DNA from: an uncultured Acetatifactor sp.
GTDB lineage: Bacteria; Bacillota; Clostridia; Lachnospirales; Lachnospiraceae
Direction of reading: 5' to 3'
Assembly: GCA_910584865.1 (NCBI GenBank)
Contig: CAJUCE010000014.1
Span: forward strand, 60,964 to 124,963
Length of the DNA stretch: 64,000 nt
Below the pieces are notes generated by a model. That model saw only the letters and a program-made list of their open reading frames with translations, did not search any database and was not told the origin of the DNA. Below, piece by piece: positions 33,863 to 42,879 of this stretch. The stretch's first letter is position 1. Each line of letters starts with the position of its first letter. A program made the position numbers and the translations under genes.

Positions 33863-34882
33863 TCACTGCCGCCTGCATCTGCGCACAAACAGCTTCATGC
33901 GGTAATACCAGTAAAATTTCCAGTCCGCTTTCCCCTGCAGGGAAATGAGCCTCCGCTCTTCTTCGCCGATACGCTCTCTATAATAGGGATTTTGCTCAAA
34001 ATCCGGAAATACCGCCGTCAGGCCCCTGCGCAGCTCCCTGACAAAGGACAGCTTCGGATGCTTCACTCCCTGCATATAGGAAAACAGCGTAATCACATAG
34101 TACAGCTCCGTAAAGCGATATGCGATCTCCTTCTCATATTGTTCCAGGAACCCTCCCTTCCTGCATTCCTCCAGAAAGATCTCCTCCGCCTTCATACGGT
34201 CCCGGCATCGCTCCTGCGTAATCCCGTGCACCGTGGATGCCCCATGCTGATAATAATAGTACAGAGGCTCCTCCACCCTCTCAAAATGGGTAAAGTACAG
34301 AGACCAGAGGGGGCCTGCGCAATTATCCTCATAGAAGATCCCTTCCGGAAACCGCAGACGATGTTCTCTTATCACGCTATGTTTGTAAATCTTCACCACC
34401 ATGCTTCCGGGACACAGCAGCAGCTTCTTGTGCTCCTCCTCCCCCAGAATCCCTGTCTGATCCTTCGTATTATTCGGAACCACTTCTCCCACCGACATCG
34501 TATGCGTCCGCACCAGGCTGTAATCGCAGCCCACCATATCGGCGCCGGTCTCCCGGGCCTTCCCAAGCAGTTTTTCATAATAATCCGGACTCACCCAGTC
34601 GTCGCTGTCGATAAAGCCGATCCATTCACCCTGCGCCGCCTCCAGTCCCCGATTCTTCGCAGTCCCCTGGCGCCCGTTCACCGGGGAGGCGATTACCCTT
34701 ACTTTCTCCGGATATCCGGCCTCATAGGAACGCAGGATTTCCAGGGAAGCGTCTGTGGAGGCATCATCCACGGCTATAATCTCATAATCCGCTGCCGTCT
34801 GCCCCACCAGGGAATCCATACAATATTCCAGTTTTCCCTCCGCCGCCATATTATAGACGGGAACAATGATACTTAATTTCAT
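33863..34882 (-). CDS. GT2 family glycosyltransferase
   Basis: 339 residues. GT-A fold: LSIIVPVYNMA, YEIIAVDDASTDAS, GIGFIDSDDWV-type DxD (WIGFIDSDDWV), then a helical C-terminus with WYYRMKLFVRR. The ATG at 34882 shares a base with the stop of the ABC gene (TGATG), a coupled start; the longer frame to 34936 would overlap that gene. Cytoplasmic; donor and acceptor unknown. Confidence 0.85.
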   Translation of the reverse strand: MKLSIIVPVYNMAAEGKLEYCMDSLVGQTAADYEIIAVDDASTDASLEILRSYEAGYPEKVRVIASPVNGRQGTAKNRGLEAAQGEWIGFIDSDDWVSPDYYEKLLGKARETGADMVGCDYSLVRTHTMSVGEVVPNNTKDQTGILGEEEHKKLLLCPGSMVVKIYKHSVIREHRLRFPEGIFYEDNCAGPLWSLYFTHFERVEEPLYYYYQHGASTVHGITQERCRDRMKAEEIFLEECRKGGFLEQYEKEIAYRFTELYYVITLFSYMQGVKHPKLSFVRELRRGLTAVFPDFEQNPYYRERIGEEERRLISLQGKADWKFYWYYRMKLFVRRCRRQ

Positions 34883-36624
34883 CAGCCGCGCTCCCTTACC
34901 AGCTGCCCGTCCTCCACTCTGTAGACCAGCTCGCACTTCTCTATGGTCTGCAGTCTGTGGGCAATGATGATCAATGTCTTCCTCCCGTGCAGGCGGTTGA
35001 TGGAGTCCATGATGGCCGCCTCCGTATCATTATCCAGCGCCGATGTGGCCTCATCCAAAATCAATACCTCCGGATCATAATAGAGCGCTCTGGCAATCCC
35101 TATACGTTGGCGCTGTCCTCCCGAAAGCCGGATTCCCCGCTCTCCGATACCGGTATCCAGCCCCTCCGGCAGGGATTTGACAAATTCGTCCAGCTGAGCC
35201 TCCCGCAGCACCTCCCAGACCCGCTCCTCGTCCACCTTATCATCATGCACGCCGAAAGCCACATTTCTGCGGATGGTATCGTCCAACATGAAGATCATCT
35301 GCGGGATGTAGCCGATATTCCGCAGGAATTTCCTGTATTGGGTCTTAACATCTACGCCGTCCGCGCAGACAGCGCCGTTCTGCATTTCCAGCAAGCCCAG
35401 GAGCACATCCACAATGGTACTCTTCCCGGCGCCGGAAGTCCCCACGATACCCACCGCGGCTCCAATGGGAATCGTCAGCGAGGCGTGGTCAAAAATCCGT
35501 TTATCCGTATTTGGATAGGCATACACAATATCCCTCAGTTCGATGGAATTCTTCAGCGGAAGCTTCTCCTCTTCATCAGTGGCAAAGGACATATCCACCT
35601 TCTCATCCCCGATTTCCTCCTGCAGATTATCGCTGACCCCCATGAAGAAGGGCTCGCAATAGGAAATGGCATTCATCTGATTATTGATCCGGTTTACCGC
35701 AGGCAGAAGCACAAAGGCCGCTGCCGCCAATGTAGTCAGCACTTCCAGCATATTCTCCGTGCCCGTCCCCATGACGGTCAGCACAATCATATATCCCATC
35801 ATCACCGCGATACAGACCGTCTCGATCAGCAGCTTGGGCACATTGTTATACAGATCCCTGCGCTGTACGGCACTGACATATCCCTTCCCGCACCGGCAGT
35901 ACTCATCTACGAAATATTGCTCCTTGCAGGTGACCTTCACCTCCTTGATCCCCTGCACCGTCTGGGAGATCCATTTGAAAAGGCTGCTGTAATAATCCTG
36001 ATTTTCCTTGCCCGCCCTATACATGACAGGCTTTAAAATCTTCTTGATCAGCGCCATCAGCACCACCAGCGACGCTGCCAGCAATATGGTCATCAAGCCG
36101 TTGGTCATCAGGCAGTAGGCTACCACAAACAGAGAGACCACCCCGTCGGACATCAGCTGCAGAAGCGCCAGGATCAGGGCGTACATATTGTTCACATCGG
36201 AGGTAATGCTCCTCTGCACTACGGCAGTGTCCGCATTCAGATAAAACTCATAGCCTCTGCGCAGATAATTGCGCATCATCCGCTCCGAAGTCCGAAACTG
36301 ATTGGTATACACAAAGGCAAAGGTCAGCTTCTGCTGCACGAACAGAAACACATTTTTCACCGCAAAAACGACAATCAGAAATACCATCACCGTAACGGAA
36401 AAGCTCTGGAAATCCCTGCATCCCAGGAAATGATAAAACCATCCCACAAGCTCGCTCTTCTCCACCGCCTGGGGATCTACCACCACGCTGACCACCTGCA
36501 CCAGCATCCCAACCCCGGCTGTCTGCAGGAAAGCGCCCAAAACCATCAGCACCATCAACCCCGCCATGGTTCCCTTTTGTTTTCTATCCAGCAATACGCC
36601 TAATTTCTTCAAAATCTGTGCCAT
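34882..36624 (-). CDS. ABC exporter/flippase (PglK/MsbA-like half-transporter)
   Basis: 580 residues. Six spans in the first 330 residues, then a nucleotide-binding domain: Walker A GTSGAGKST, signature LSGGQRQRIGIARAL, Walker B VLILDEATSALD, H-loop IIAHR. Family role: flips lipid-linked oligosaccharide outward, as PglK does. This gives the locus a second export route beside the Wzm-like permease at 0.6 kb. ATG 36624 has GGGAG at eight bases; the GTG at 36645 is less likely. Confidence 0.85.
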   Translation of the reverse strand: MAQILKKLGVLLDRKQKGTMAGLMVLMVLGAFLQTAGVGMLVQVVSVVVDPQAVEKSELVGWFYHFLGCRDFQSFSVTVMVFLIVVFAVKNVFLFVQQKLTFAFVYTNQFRTSERMMRNYLRRGYEFYLNADTAVVQRSITSDVNNMYALILALLQLMSDGVVSLFVVAYCLMTNGLMTILLAASLVVLMALIKKILKPVMYRAGKENQDYYSSLFKWISQTVQGIKEVKVTCKEQYFVDEYCRCGKGYVSAVQRRDLYNNVPKLLIETVCIAVMMGYMIVLTVMGTGTENMLEVLTTLAAAAFVLLPAVNRINNQMNAISYCEPFFMGVSDNLQEEIGDEKVDMSFATDEEEKLPLKNSIELRDIVYAYPNTDKRIFDHASLTIPIGAAVGIVGTSGAGKSTIVDVLLGLLEMQNGAVCADGVDVKTQYRKFLRNIGYIPQMIFMLDDTIRRNVAFGVHDDKVDEERVWEVLREAQLDEFVKSLPEGLDTGIGERGIRLSGGQRQRIGIARALYYDPEVLILDEATSALDNDTEAAIMDSINRLHGRKTLIIIAHRLQTIEKCELVYRVEDGQLVRERG

Positions 36625-36669
36625 CGACTGCTCTCCCTTATCCACATCCGTTTTCTGTTCTGCGGCATC

Positions 36670-37743
36670 TCAGCCGATCTGTTCGTTCTGCCGGTGAATC
36701 TTCGGGTCCTCATACTTGTCCAGGAAATCAGGGCCCAGCCGCACTGTCTCATCGGCGAACTGTATGGCCCCTACTTCCGTAAGGACCGAAACCACCTTCT
36801 TAAACCGCAGCCCCGGGAAGAAATTCAGCATTTCCATGGGGACAGTGGGATCGAACTGCGGATATTCTGCAAATAACTTCCGGTAATCCAATACATCCCG
36901 GGGATGGGGCTTTAGAAATATCTGACCTTCCCCGCTGTAGTGTCCGGTCAAATCCCGGAAAATCCGCTCCCGCACATCCAGCGTACACAGCGGCTCTGTA
37001 AGAATCAGAATCTTGTCCCCTACCTCGCTGCTGTCCGCAATCTGCCTCTCCAACGTTTCCTTATCCCGGATAAAAGCCCGTAAAATCAGATCCTTGTCCT
37101 CCTGCGTCAGCCGGTCTACAAGCTGCTGCCTGGGAACCTCTCTGTATTGGGGGCAAGGATAGGGTATGGACGCAATATCGTTTACTTCCATGTCGATACA
37201 ATATTTTCCGTAACCATTTTGGATAAAAATCAAATTCAGCTTCCGGGAAAAAAATGCCTTCAGGCCAAAGTGTCCCCGATTATCATATCGGGCCGCATCG
37301 ATATGCACCAGGGAATTCAGTCCGTCCTCCAGGGCATGATAGGGAATATGCTTCCAGTTCAGGTAATACCCCACCGGATCGCTGTCACAGAAGACATAGA
37401 TATCGCCATATTCTTTAAAATCCACCGGCACATAGGGCGCATTGAATTTGGCCAGCTTCTTCGTGTACAGCATCCTGTAAAACATATTGAAGACAATCTT
37501 TCCCTTATCTTCCTTATACCTGGCCAACTCCGGGAAGGCGTCGTCCCGCTTCTCGTCATACTCCAGAACCCGGCCGAACAGTCCCGTAGCCTCTACCCGC
37601 TCTTTGAGGTGCTCAAAGTCAATGGACATTTTGCTCAGCAAAAGATCTGCTCCGCCCCGTTTGTCTGCCGGTAAATTCAATTCTTTCAGATAAGTCACAT
37701 ATACATGATAATAGGTGTGACATACGTAAATTCTCTCTCTCAT
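36670..37743 (-). CDS. sialyltransferase/polysialyltransferase-like protein (GT52-type)
   Basis: 357 residues from MRERIYVCHTYYHVYVTYL. The C-terminal FLKPHPRDVLDY (the His-Pro motif) and a following conserved segment with VVSVLTEVGAI-like Ser match bacterial sialyltransferases of the GT52 or polysialyltransferase superfamily. Together with PseF/I/G this is the best candidate for transfer of the CMP-nonulosonate to the glycan. The assignment rests on motifs; overall similarity may be low. Confidence 0.65.
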   Translation of the reverse strand: MRERIYVCHTYYHVYVTYLKELNLPADKRGGADLLLSKMSIDFEHLKERVEATGLFGRVLEYDEKRDDAFPELARYKEDKGKIVFNMFYRMLYTKKLAKFNAPYVPVDFKEYGDIYVFCDSDPVGYYLNWKHIPYHALEDGLNSLVHIDAARYDNRGHFGLKAFFSRKLNLIFIQNGYGKYCIDMEVNDIASIPYPCPQYREVPRQQLVDRLTQEDKDLILRAFIRDKETLERQIADSSEVGDKILILTEPLCTLDVRERIFRDLTGHYSGEGQIFLKPHPRDVLDYRKLFAEYPQFDPTVPMEMLNFFPGLRFKKVVSVLTEVGAIQFADETVRLGPDFLDKYEDPKIHRQNEQIG

Positions 37744-37884
37744 CCCACCAGGCCTTCCTTTACCCCGCTTTTCCATATCAAGCTTAGACTTGTGCGCTGC
37801 CTGCAGGTCCCGCCAATCGCCCTGCTCCAGCCTGTACGTCTCCCATGCACCGGGCAGCTCTGCATGCTTTTTCGTAACACTTCC

Positions 37885-38664
37885 TTACTTCCGATATACA
37901 TACATATTCCCGGAATCATTTTCCAGGATATCTCTGCGCACAGCCTCATCCAGATCCCGGATTTTCAACAGATGCGCCGGCGCGCTTCCGTAATACGCAG
38001 TCAGGATGCTCCCCTCTTCCCGCATCTTCTCCTCCAGCGGTCGAAATCCGTCGATATGGCGGGGATCCATCTCCAGATCCCGGACATACATGCGGCAGGT
38101 CCTCTTCTCGCACCTTCCCGCGGCATCCGTGTAATCCGCCGTAAATTCCTTATTGTAGCGGTAGGGCACCCCCACAACCTGCTCCACATGATGAATATAG
38201 GTAGTCCCTGCCAGCGCCGCCATCCCGATCACAAGCACCTTCGCATCCCACTTATAAAGCAGCTCAAAAATCGTCCCCGGTCCGAAGGCATCCTGCGCCT
38301 GATTCCGAAGCAGCTCCTCCCTGCGCTTCCCCCATACGGCAAAGGAATACAGCGGATGGGCCGTCCTGGCGAAATCCTTCCGCCCCAGAGCCTCCTTTGG
38401 CAAAGCTCCCGTTTTGGCAGGCGTCTTCCGATAATCAAAGCCGATCCCTTTACAGAAATCCCAGTTAAACGCAGGAAAAAGCAATGTCCCCGTCTCTCCC
38501 GTCAATGTCTGCAGCCCGTCGATCAGCTCTCCCAGAACCAGTTTCTGCCCCCGGGCCCTGGCAGTCTTCGCCGGCTCCAGCATATCGGAAACCACATATA
38601 CACAGTCCCCCGGCTGAATCCAGCAAAGCCCTTTCAGCCAGCCTGTAAACCTCTCTTCCGCCAT
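37885..38664 (-). CDS. AAC(3)-family acyltransferase
   Basis: 259 residues. The Antibiotic_NAT fold is recognisable from LTGETGTLLFPAFNWDFCKG, GALPKEALGR, ARTAHPLYSFAVWG, FGPGTIFELLYKWDAKVLVIG and GTTYIHHVEQ. The conserved HP and the IHHVE His are present. In sugar clusters such proteins acylate amino sugars. Encoded directly after the acyl carrier protein (4-base gap), it is the obvious candidate to move an acyl group from the carrier to a sugar amine. Confidence 0.8.
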   Translation of the reverse strand: MAEERFTGWLKGLCWIQPGDCVYVVSDMLEPAKTARARGQKLVLGELIDGLQTLTGETGTLLFPAFNWDFCKGIGFDYRKTPAKTGALPKEALGRKDFARTAHPLYSFAVWGKRREELLRNQAQDAFGPGTIFELLYKWDAKVLVIGMAALAGTTYIHHVEQVVGVPYRYNKEFTADYTDAAGRCEKRTCRMYVRDLEMDPRHIDGFRPLEEKMREEGSILTAYYGSAPAHLLKIRDLDEAVRRDILENDSGNMYVYRK

Positions 38665-38668
38665 AATT

Positions 38669-38896
38669 CTACTCCTTATACCCCTGAAGCAGCCGCGTAA
38701 TCGCCTCTAAATTGATAAAATTTTCCGGCAGGATATCGGCCCCCCGTATTTCCAGAGAAAAAATATCTTCCAGCTCGGATACCAGATTCACAATCTCAAA
38801 AGAATCCAGCAGCCCATCCTCAATAAAATCCCGGGAATTCTCAAAGTCTCCGTCTCCGTTTACCGCCTTTAACGCTTTCAATATACCCTCTCTCAT
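38669..38896 (-). CDS. acyl/peptidyl carrier protein
   Basis: 75 residues. DGLLDSFEIVNLVSELEDIF holds the phosphopantetheine Ser at 32 in the D-S-F-E context typical of stand-alone carriers such as DltC. AGGAG seven bases before ATG 38896 favours this start over 38911, which overlaps the upstream stop. Carries the amino acid loaded by the adenylation protein encoded two genes upstream. Confidence 0.88.
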   Translation of the reverse strand: MREGILKALKAVNGDGDFENSRDFIEDGLLDSFEIVNLVSELEDIFSLEIRGADILPENFINLEAITRLLQGYKE

Positions 38897-38900
38897 GTCC

Positions 38901-39758
38901 TTACTCCTCATGTAAATTTTTCAAAACAAACTCATATCCGTCCCTGCGCAGAATCAGATCCCGCTCCTGCCAAAAGATCTCCTGCGGCCCGGCGCCTTCC
39001 GAAATCCTGTACTTGCGGAAGGTATAATGCCTGTCCTCCCATATCACATGCATCTCCCCTAAAAGAAGCAATCCGCCGTAATCCATGGCCCGCAGAAAGC
39101 AGCTGATCCTCCTGCCCTCCCATCTGGTATCCAGATAGCCGCCGTTAGGAATCTCCTTGGAAAAGTGCATTCCGGCACTGCCGTCCGCCTCCTGCTTTCG
39201 ATAGCTTACCTGCCCTGACAGGATCTTGCCTGCCATCCTGCCAAAGACCTGCCCTCCTACTTCGCACTGTTTCTGATACAAGGAAAGTGCCGTCATATTG
39301 CTGTCAATCAGAATTTCTTCCTGTACAATGATATCGCCTGCATCCACCTCTTCCGTGATCCGGTGCCAGGTAATCCCGGTTATCTCATCTCCCTCATAGA
39401 TGCTCCAGGCTTCCGCATTCCTTCCCTTGTGTCTGGGCAAAAGGGCATTATGCCAGTTGATGATCTCCAGATTCTCCCTCCCTATCACATCCCCCGGAAA
39501 AAGGTAGGTATTCCCTGCGCTGACCACCAATGTCTTCTTCGCCTCTCCCATGAGCTGTCCATACAGCCCTTTCCTGTCAAGACAGGCATAGGGAATCCCT
39601 TCTCTTCCGCATAATTTCTCCAGGACCGTGCTCTCCGTCACCTTATATTCCAGCACTTCCACATCTTCTATATATTTCCGGCATTCCCCGGCGCATTGGT
39701 AAGCAAGCTTTCCGGAACCCAGCACTGTGACCTTCTCATAACAAATCTTACTTTCCAT
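38901..39758 (-). CDS. formyltransferase-family protein
   Basis: 285 residues from MESKICYEKV (GGGAG six bases upstream; 11-base overlap with the adenylation gene). Formyl_trans_N core: VVSAGNTYLFPGDVI, INWHNALLPRHKGRNAEAW with Asn and His, then WHRITEEVDAGDIIVQ with the catalytic Asp. It probably transfers a formyl group from 10-formyl-tetrahydrofolate. Between the adenylation and carrier genes, its natural substrate could be a carrier-bound amino acid (compare the formylation domain of linear gramicidin synthetase) or a sugar amine. Confidence 0.8.
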   Translation of the reverse strand: MESKICYEKVTVLGSGKLAYQCAGECRKYIEDVEVLEYKVTESTVLEKLCGREGIPYACLDRKGLYGQLMGEAKKTLVVSAGNTYLFPGDVIGRENLEIINWHNALLPRHKGRNAEAWSIYEGDEITGITWHRITEEVDAGDIIVQEEILIDSNMTALSLYQKQCEVGGQVFGRMAGKILSGQVSYRKQEADGSAGMHFSKEIPNGGYLDTRWEGRRISCFLRAMDYGGLLLLGEMHVIWEDRHYTFRKYRISEGAGPQEIFWQERDLILRRDGYEFVLKNLHEE

Positions 39759-41259
39759 ACTGTTCTCCCAGCAGCTTTCTGTCGATTTTGCCATTGGCGT
39801 TCATGGGAATCTCCTCCAGCCTCACGATGGCTCCCGGCACCATATATTCCGGCACCCGGGCCTTCAAAACCTCCTTCAGCTCCTCCTGACCGATCTGCCC
39901 TGCGTAAAGCAGCAGGATTTTCTGTTTCCGTTCATTGTAGAGACAGCAGCACCGTTTCACCCCTTTGCCGCCCATGGCCGCCGCCTCGATCTCTCCCAGC
40001 TCTATGCGGTATCCCATATGCTTGATCTGAAAATCCTTCCGCCCCACATACTCGATCTCTCCGCTTTCGTTCTCTCTGACCAGATCCCCTGTGCGGTACA
40101 TGATATCCTGATAGCAGGGGGTAAGGGGATTCTGGACAAAGACCTCCTTCGTCTTCTCCGGATTGTTATAATACCCCAGAGCCACGCCGGAGCCTCTGAT
40201 ACACAATTCGCCCGCCTGGCCGATCCCGCAGGGCCTGTCCTCCTCATCCAGTATCAGTACGCCCGTGTTTTCCGCCGCCCGTCCGATAGGAAGCGCTTCA
40301 TCGTTGGAAAACACACGGTCTATGATATAGTAGGTACTGGCATAGGTGGTCTCCGAAGGGCCGTAGTAGTTCACATATCTGGCCCCCGGCAGATATTTTT
40401 TCCATATATTATATTGCTTCGTGGGCATGACCTCCCCGCAGAACATCACCTTCTTCAGACAGCTCACATCCACCTCTCCAAGCGCCCGCAGATTGGCCGT
40501 CACGATCAGTGCGGAAGGTACCCAGAAGATGGCATTGACCTCATGGGCACGGATATACTCCAATACTTTGATAGGGAAAGAATACCACTTTTCCGGTATG
40601 ATATGCAATGCGGCCCCGTTTCTGACACTGCAGTACAGATCGGGCACAGAGGCATCAAAATAGAAAGGCGCCTGATTGGCGAAAATTTCCTTCTCCGAAA
40701 AATCCATGGCCTCGCTGGCCTCCTCCGTAAAATCGATCACCGCCCGGTGGCTGATCACCACGCCTTTTGGGATCCCAGTGGAGCCGGAAGTGCAGATAAT
40801 ATAGGCAGGGTCCAGATCGATACGCCTTTTCTGGATCCGTTCCAAGAGGGGTCTGTCCGCTGCCGTCTCCAGCGCCTCCTCCAGCCCGATCACCTTTCCG
40901 GAATCTGCCAGCTCCATGGCTTTCTCCCGATTCTCCGCATCCGTCAGCAAAAAAGACGGCTGCAGTACCTCCAAAATCAATTTAAGCCTGGCGGCCGGGG
41001 CATGACAGTCCAGCGGCGCATAAATTCCCCCGGCGTAAACGGCTCCCCAGAAAGCTTTCAGGGCCGCCCTGTTTTTGCCTATGAGCACCGCTACCACGCC
41101 GTTCTCTTTAAGTCCCCTCTCCGCCAGAAAGGTTCCCACCCGTCTGGCCTGCTCCGCCAGGCCCCGATAGGTGTCGCTGCCCCGCTCATCTATGACCGCT
41201 TCCTTGTCCGGAAAACGGTCTTCACTTCGCTCTAAATAATTCAATACCGATTTCAGCAT
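39748..41259 (-). CDS. stand-alone amino acid adenylation enzyme (DltA/NRPS A domain)
   Basis: 503 residues. Core motifs: YIICTSGSTGIPKGV (A3), FYFDASVPDLY with the Asp that binds the alpha-amino group (A4), NYYGPSETT (A5), GELCIRGSGVALGYYN (A6), YRTGDLV (A7), YVGRKDFQIKHMGYRIELGEIE (A8), and the C-terminal Lys in NANGKIDRK (A10). It activates an amino acid with ATP and loads the carrier encoded downstream. The specific amino acid cannot be read reliably. Not DltA by context: no DltB/DltD is nearby. Confidence 0.88.
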   Translation of the reverse strand: MLKSVLNYLERSEDRFPDKEAVIDERGSDTYRGLAEQARRVGTFLAERGLKENGVVAVLIGKNRAALKAFWGAVYAGGIYAPLDCHAPAARLKLILEVLQPSFLLTDAENREKAMELADSGKVIGLEEALETAADRPLLERIQKRRIDLDPAYIICTSGSTGIPKGVVISHRAVIDFTEEASEAMDFSEKEIFANQAPFYFDASVPDLYCSVRNGAALHIIPEKWYSFPIKVLEYIRAHEVNAIFWVPSALIVTANLRALGEVDVSCLKKVMFCGEVMPTKQYNIWKKYLPGARYVNYYGPSETTYASTYYIIDRVFSNDEALPIGRAAENTGVLILDEEDRPCGIGQAGELCIRGSGVALGYYNNPEKTKEVFVQNPLTPCYQDIMYRTGDLVRENESGEIEYVGRKDFQIKHMGYRIELGEIEAAAMGGKGVKRCCCLYNERKQKILLLYAGQIGQEELKEVLKARVPEYMVPGAIVRLEEIPMNANGKIDRKLLGEQYGK

Positions 41260-41409
41260 ATTCTCTCCTGTCGCAGGCTTCTTATTTAAAGTTCCGCTAC
41301 TGCCCGCTCAAAGCCATTCCCCACAGAGCTTTCCCGGCCACAAAATCGTGTCCGTAAAAGCTCTGGGCTTTGATCGGGCATCCGCTGTTTTATAGTTCCG
41401 CTGCTGCCC
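41260..41409. repeat. intergenic stretch with imperfect direct repeat
   Basis: AGTTCCGCTACTGCCC (near 41290) recurs as AGTTCCGCTGCTGCCC (near 41394), with AAAGCTCTG-like sequence between. No gene; no clear promoter or terminator. Confidence 0.3.
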
Positions 41410-42690
41410 TTAATACCCGATCCGCTCCAATAATCCCGCCTCGCACAGCCTGTCCACGATAGGAATCAGCTCCTCCACCGCCACGCCGATCCGCGAGCTG
41501 ATCCCGATGAGGTCCTCCGTGCCGTCCGCATAGGCGATAAGGTTTGTCATCTTTTTAACCTCCTCATAGATTCCCTTGCGGCTCTCCGTGGGATACAGCC
41601 CCCGCTTGCCCAGCTGCGGCTCACACAGGCATGTAACATGATAATAATGATTATATTCCAGGGCATGGAGAACCTGCTTCATCACGTCGAATGACCCTTC
41701 CAGCCCCTCCGGGGAAATAAGTGACATGTCGTCAGCGGAAGTATGATACTCCGGATATTCCGCATACTTGGAACGGCAGAAATCACATACCGGCAGATCC
41801 ACCCCCGGCGCATTGTACTGCCGCTCGTCGGACCCCCTGTCCAGATAGCTGTACCTTTTATAGGACGGATGGGCAAACCCAAGCACATTCTGCATCACCC
41901 GATCCGCCAGCGTATTCCCTTTCCTGGTCTCCAGATAAGAATAATCCCTGTCATCTCCCACGCAGGTCAATACAAAGCCCGCGATGGTCTTGGTCTTCAT
42001 CGCAGACAGATTTCTGCTCAGATAGGCAATGGAGCCGATGGTCTCCGGGACGATCACGATTCTATAGGAAAGATTTCTGTCGAAGGTCTTCAGCCATTTT
42101 GCCAGCCATACCGCCAGCACCGGGCCGGATACTTCATTATTTGCCATAGAGGGATGACAGATATAAGTAGAAAGTAACACCTCTCTTGCGGAAGCTCCCG
42201 GCAGCAGAATCTCCCCGTAATTCAGCACACCGTCAAAATGTCTGCTGTCGATAACCATATGATAGGTTCCCGGCGTCAGGGCGTCTCTCTGATTTTTGGA
42301 CATGCAGAAGGCAAACCTTGGAGCATAATAAGACGTCACATAGGGAATTACATCCGGCTGATTTTCTTCCACCTTGATATACTTAAGCAGCTCCTCCAGC
42401 TCCACATATCGGTCTACAGGCGTAGAATATCCCATTATGTGCAAATTATTTTTATGATAATCCAGAATACGTCTCCCCCTGGCATCCTCGATATAGCCTT
42501 CCCGGATCTCCCATTCCTGAGGCACGGTCCAGTCGAATACCTGCGTTTTGCTGGGCACGGACTTGATCTCCAACTCCGGAACCTCTTCTTTCAGCAGGCA
42601 CAGACTTTCCCGCACACCCTCTCCTGTGAGGCTCCTGCCTATGGGGAAAAGTTTTCCGGCAAAATCGTACATTTCCTGTCCTGTCTGCAT
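41410..42690 (-). CDS. DUF4910/DUF2172 aminopeptidase-like protein
   Basis: 426 residues from MQTGQEMYDF (AGGAGG eight bases upstream; the longer frame to 42753 runs into the promoter). Motifs: FPIGRSLTGEGVRE, VFDWTVPQEWEI, STYICHPSMANNEVSGP, RGSDERQY and YHTSADDMSLI, giving His, Glu and Asp residues of an M28-like metallopeptidase fold, plus a C-terminal winged-helix-like tail. Family members recur in polysaccharide clusters but their reaction is not established to my knowledge. First gene of the long minus operon, next to the adenylation gene; perhaps it trims or releases an aminoacyl group. Confidence 0.75.
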   Translation of the reverse strand: MQTGQEMYDFAGKLFPIGRSLTGEGVRESLCLLKEEVPELEIKSVPSKTQVFDWTVPQEWEIREGYIEDARGRRILDYHKNNLHIMGYSTPVDRYVELEELLKYIKVEENQPDVIPYVTSYYAPRFAFCMSKNQRDALTPGTYHMVIDSRHFDGVLNYGEILLPGASAREVLLSTYICHPSMANNEVSGPVLAVWLAKWLKTFDRNLSYRIVIVPETIGSIAYLSRNLSAMKTKTIAGFVLTCVGDDRDYSYLETRKGNTLADRVMQNVLGFAHPSYKRYSYLDRGSDERQYNAPGVDLPVCDFCRSKYAEYPEYHTSADDMSLISPEGLEGSFDVMKQVLHALEYNHYYHVTCLCEPQLGKRGLYPTESRKGIYEEVKKMTNLIAYADGTEDLIGISSRIGVAVEELIPIVDRLCEAGLLERIGY

Positions 42691-42731
42691 ATTTTGCTCC
42701 TCCTTTGGAAGAAACTGGTCTATTTCACACA

Positions 42732-42760
42732 ATCTTACCATTCTGACTGGCAAAAGTCAA
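42732..42760 (-). promoter_or_regulatory. sigma-A promoter of the nonulosonate/decoration operon
   Basis: Minus strand TTGACT (42755-42760), 17 bases, TAAGAT (42732-42737); start of transcription near 42725, leader of about 35 bases. Back to back with the plus-strand promoter at 42772. Confidence 0.65.
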
Positions 42761-42771
42761 TATGATGGTGC

Positions 42772-42801
42772 TTGACAAAAGGGGGCTGACTTCGCTAGAA
42801 T
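42772..42801 (+). promoter_or_regulatory. sigma-A promoter of the plus-strand membrane protein operon
   Basis: TTGACA (42772-42777), 18 bases, TAGAAT (42796-42801); leader of about 70 bases. Confidence 0.65.
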
Positions 42802-42879
42802 GACACTTAGAATATTTATACAGCCCCGGGCCTGAAAGTCAGGAATTCCTGTGGGGAAAGGATATCGAGGAGAAATGTT

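Noticed and set aside
40018..41235. 405-codon plus-strand frame
   Set aside because: Fully antisense to the adenylation enzyme, whose motifs are unambiguous.
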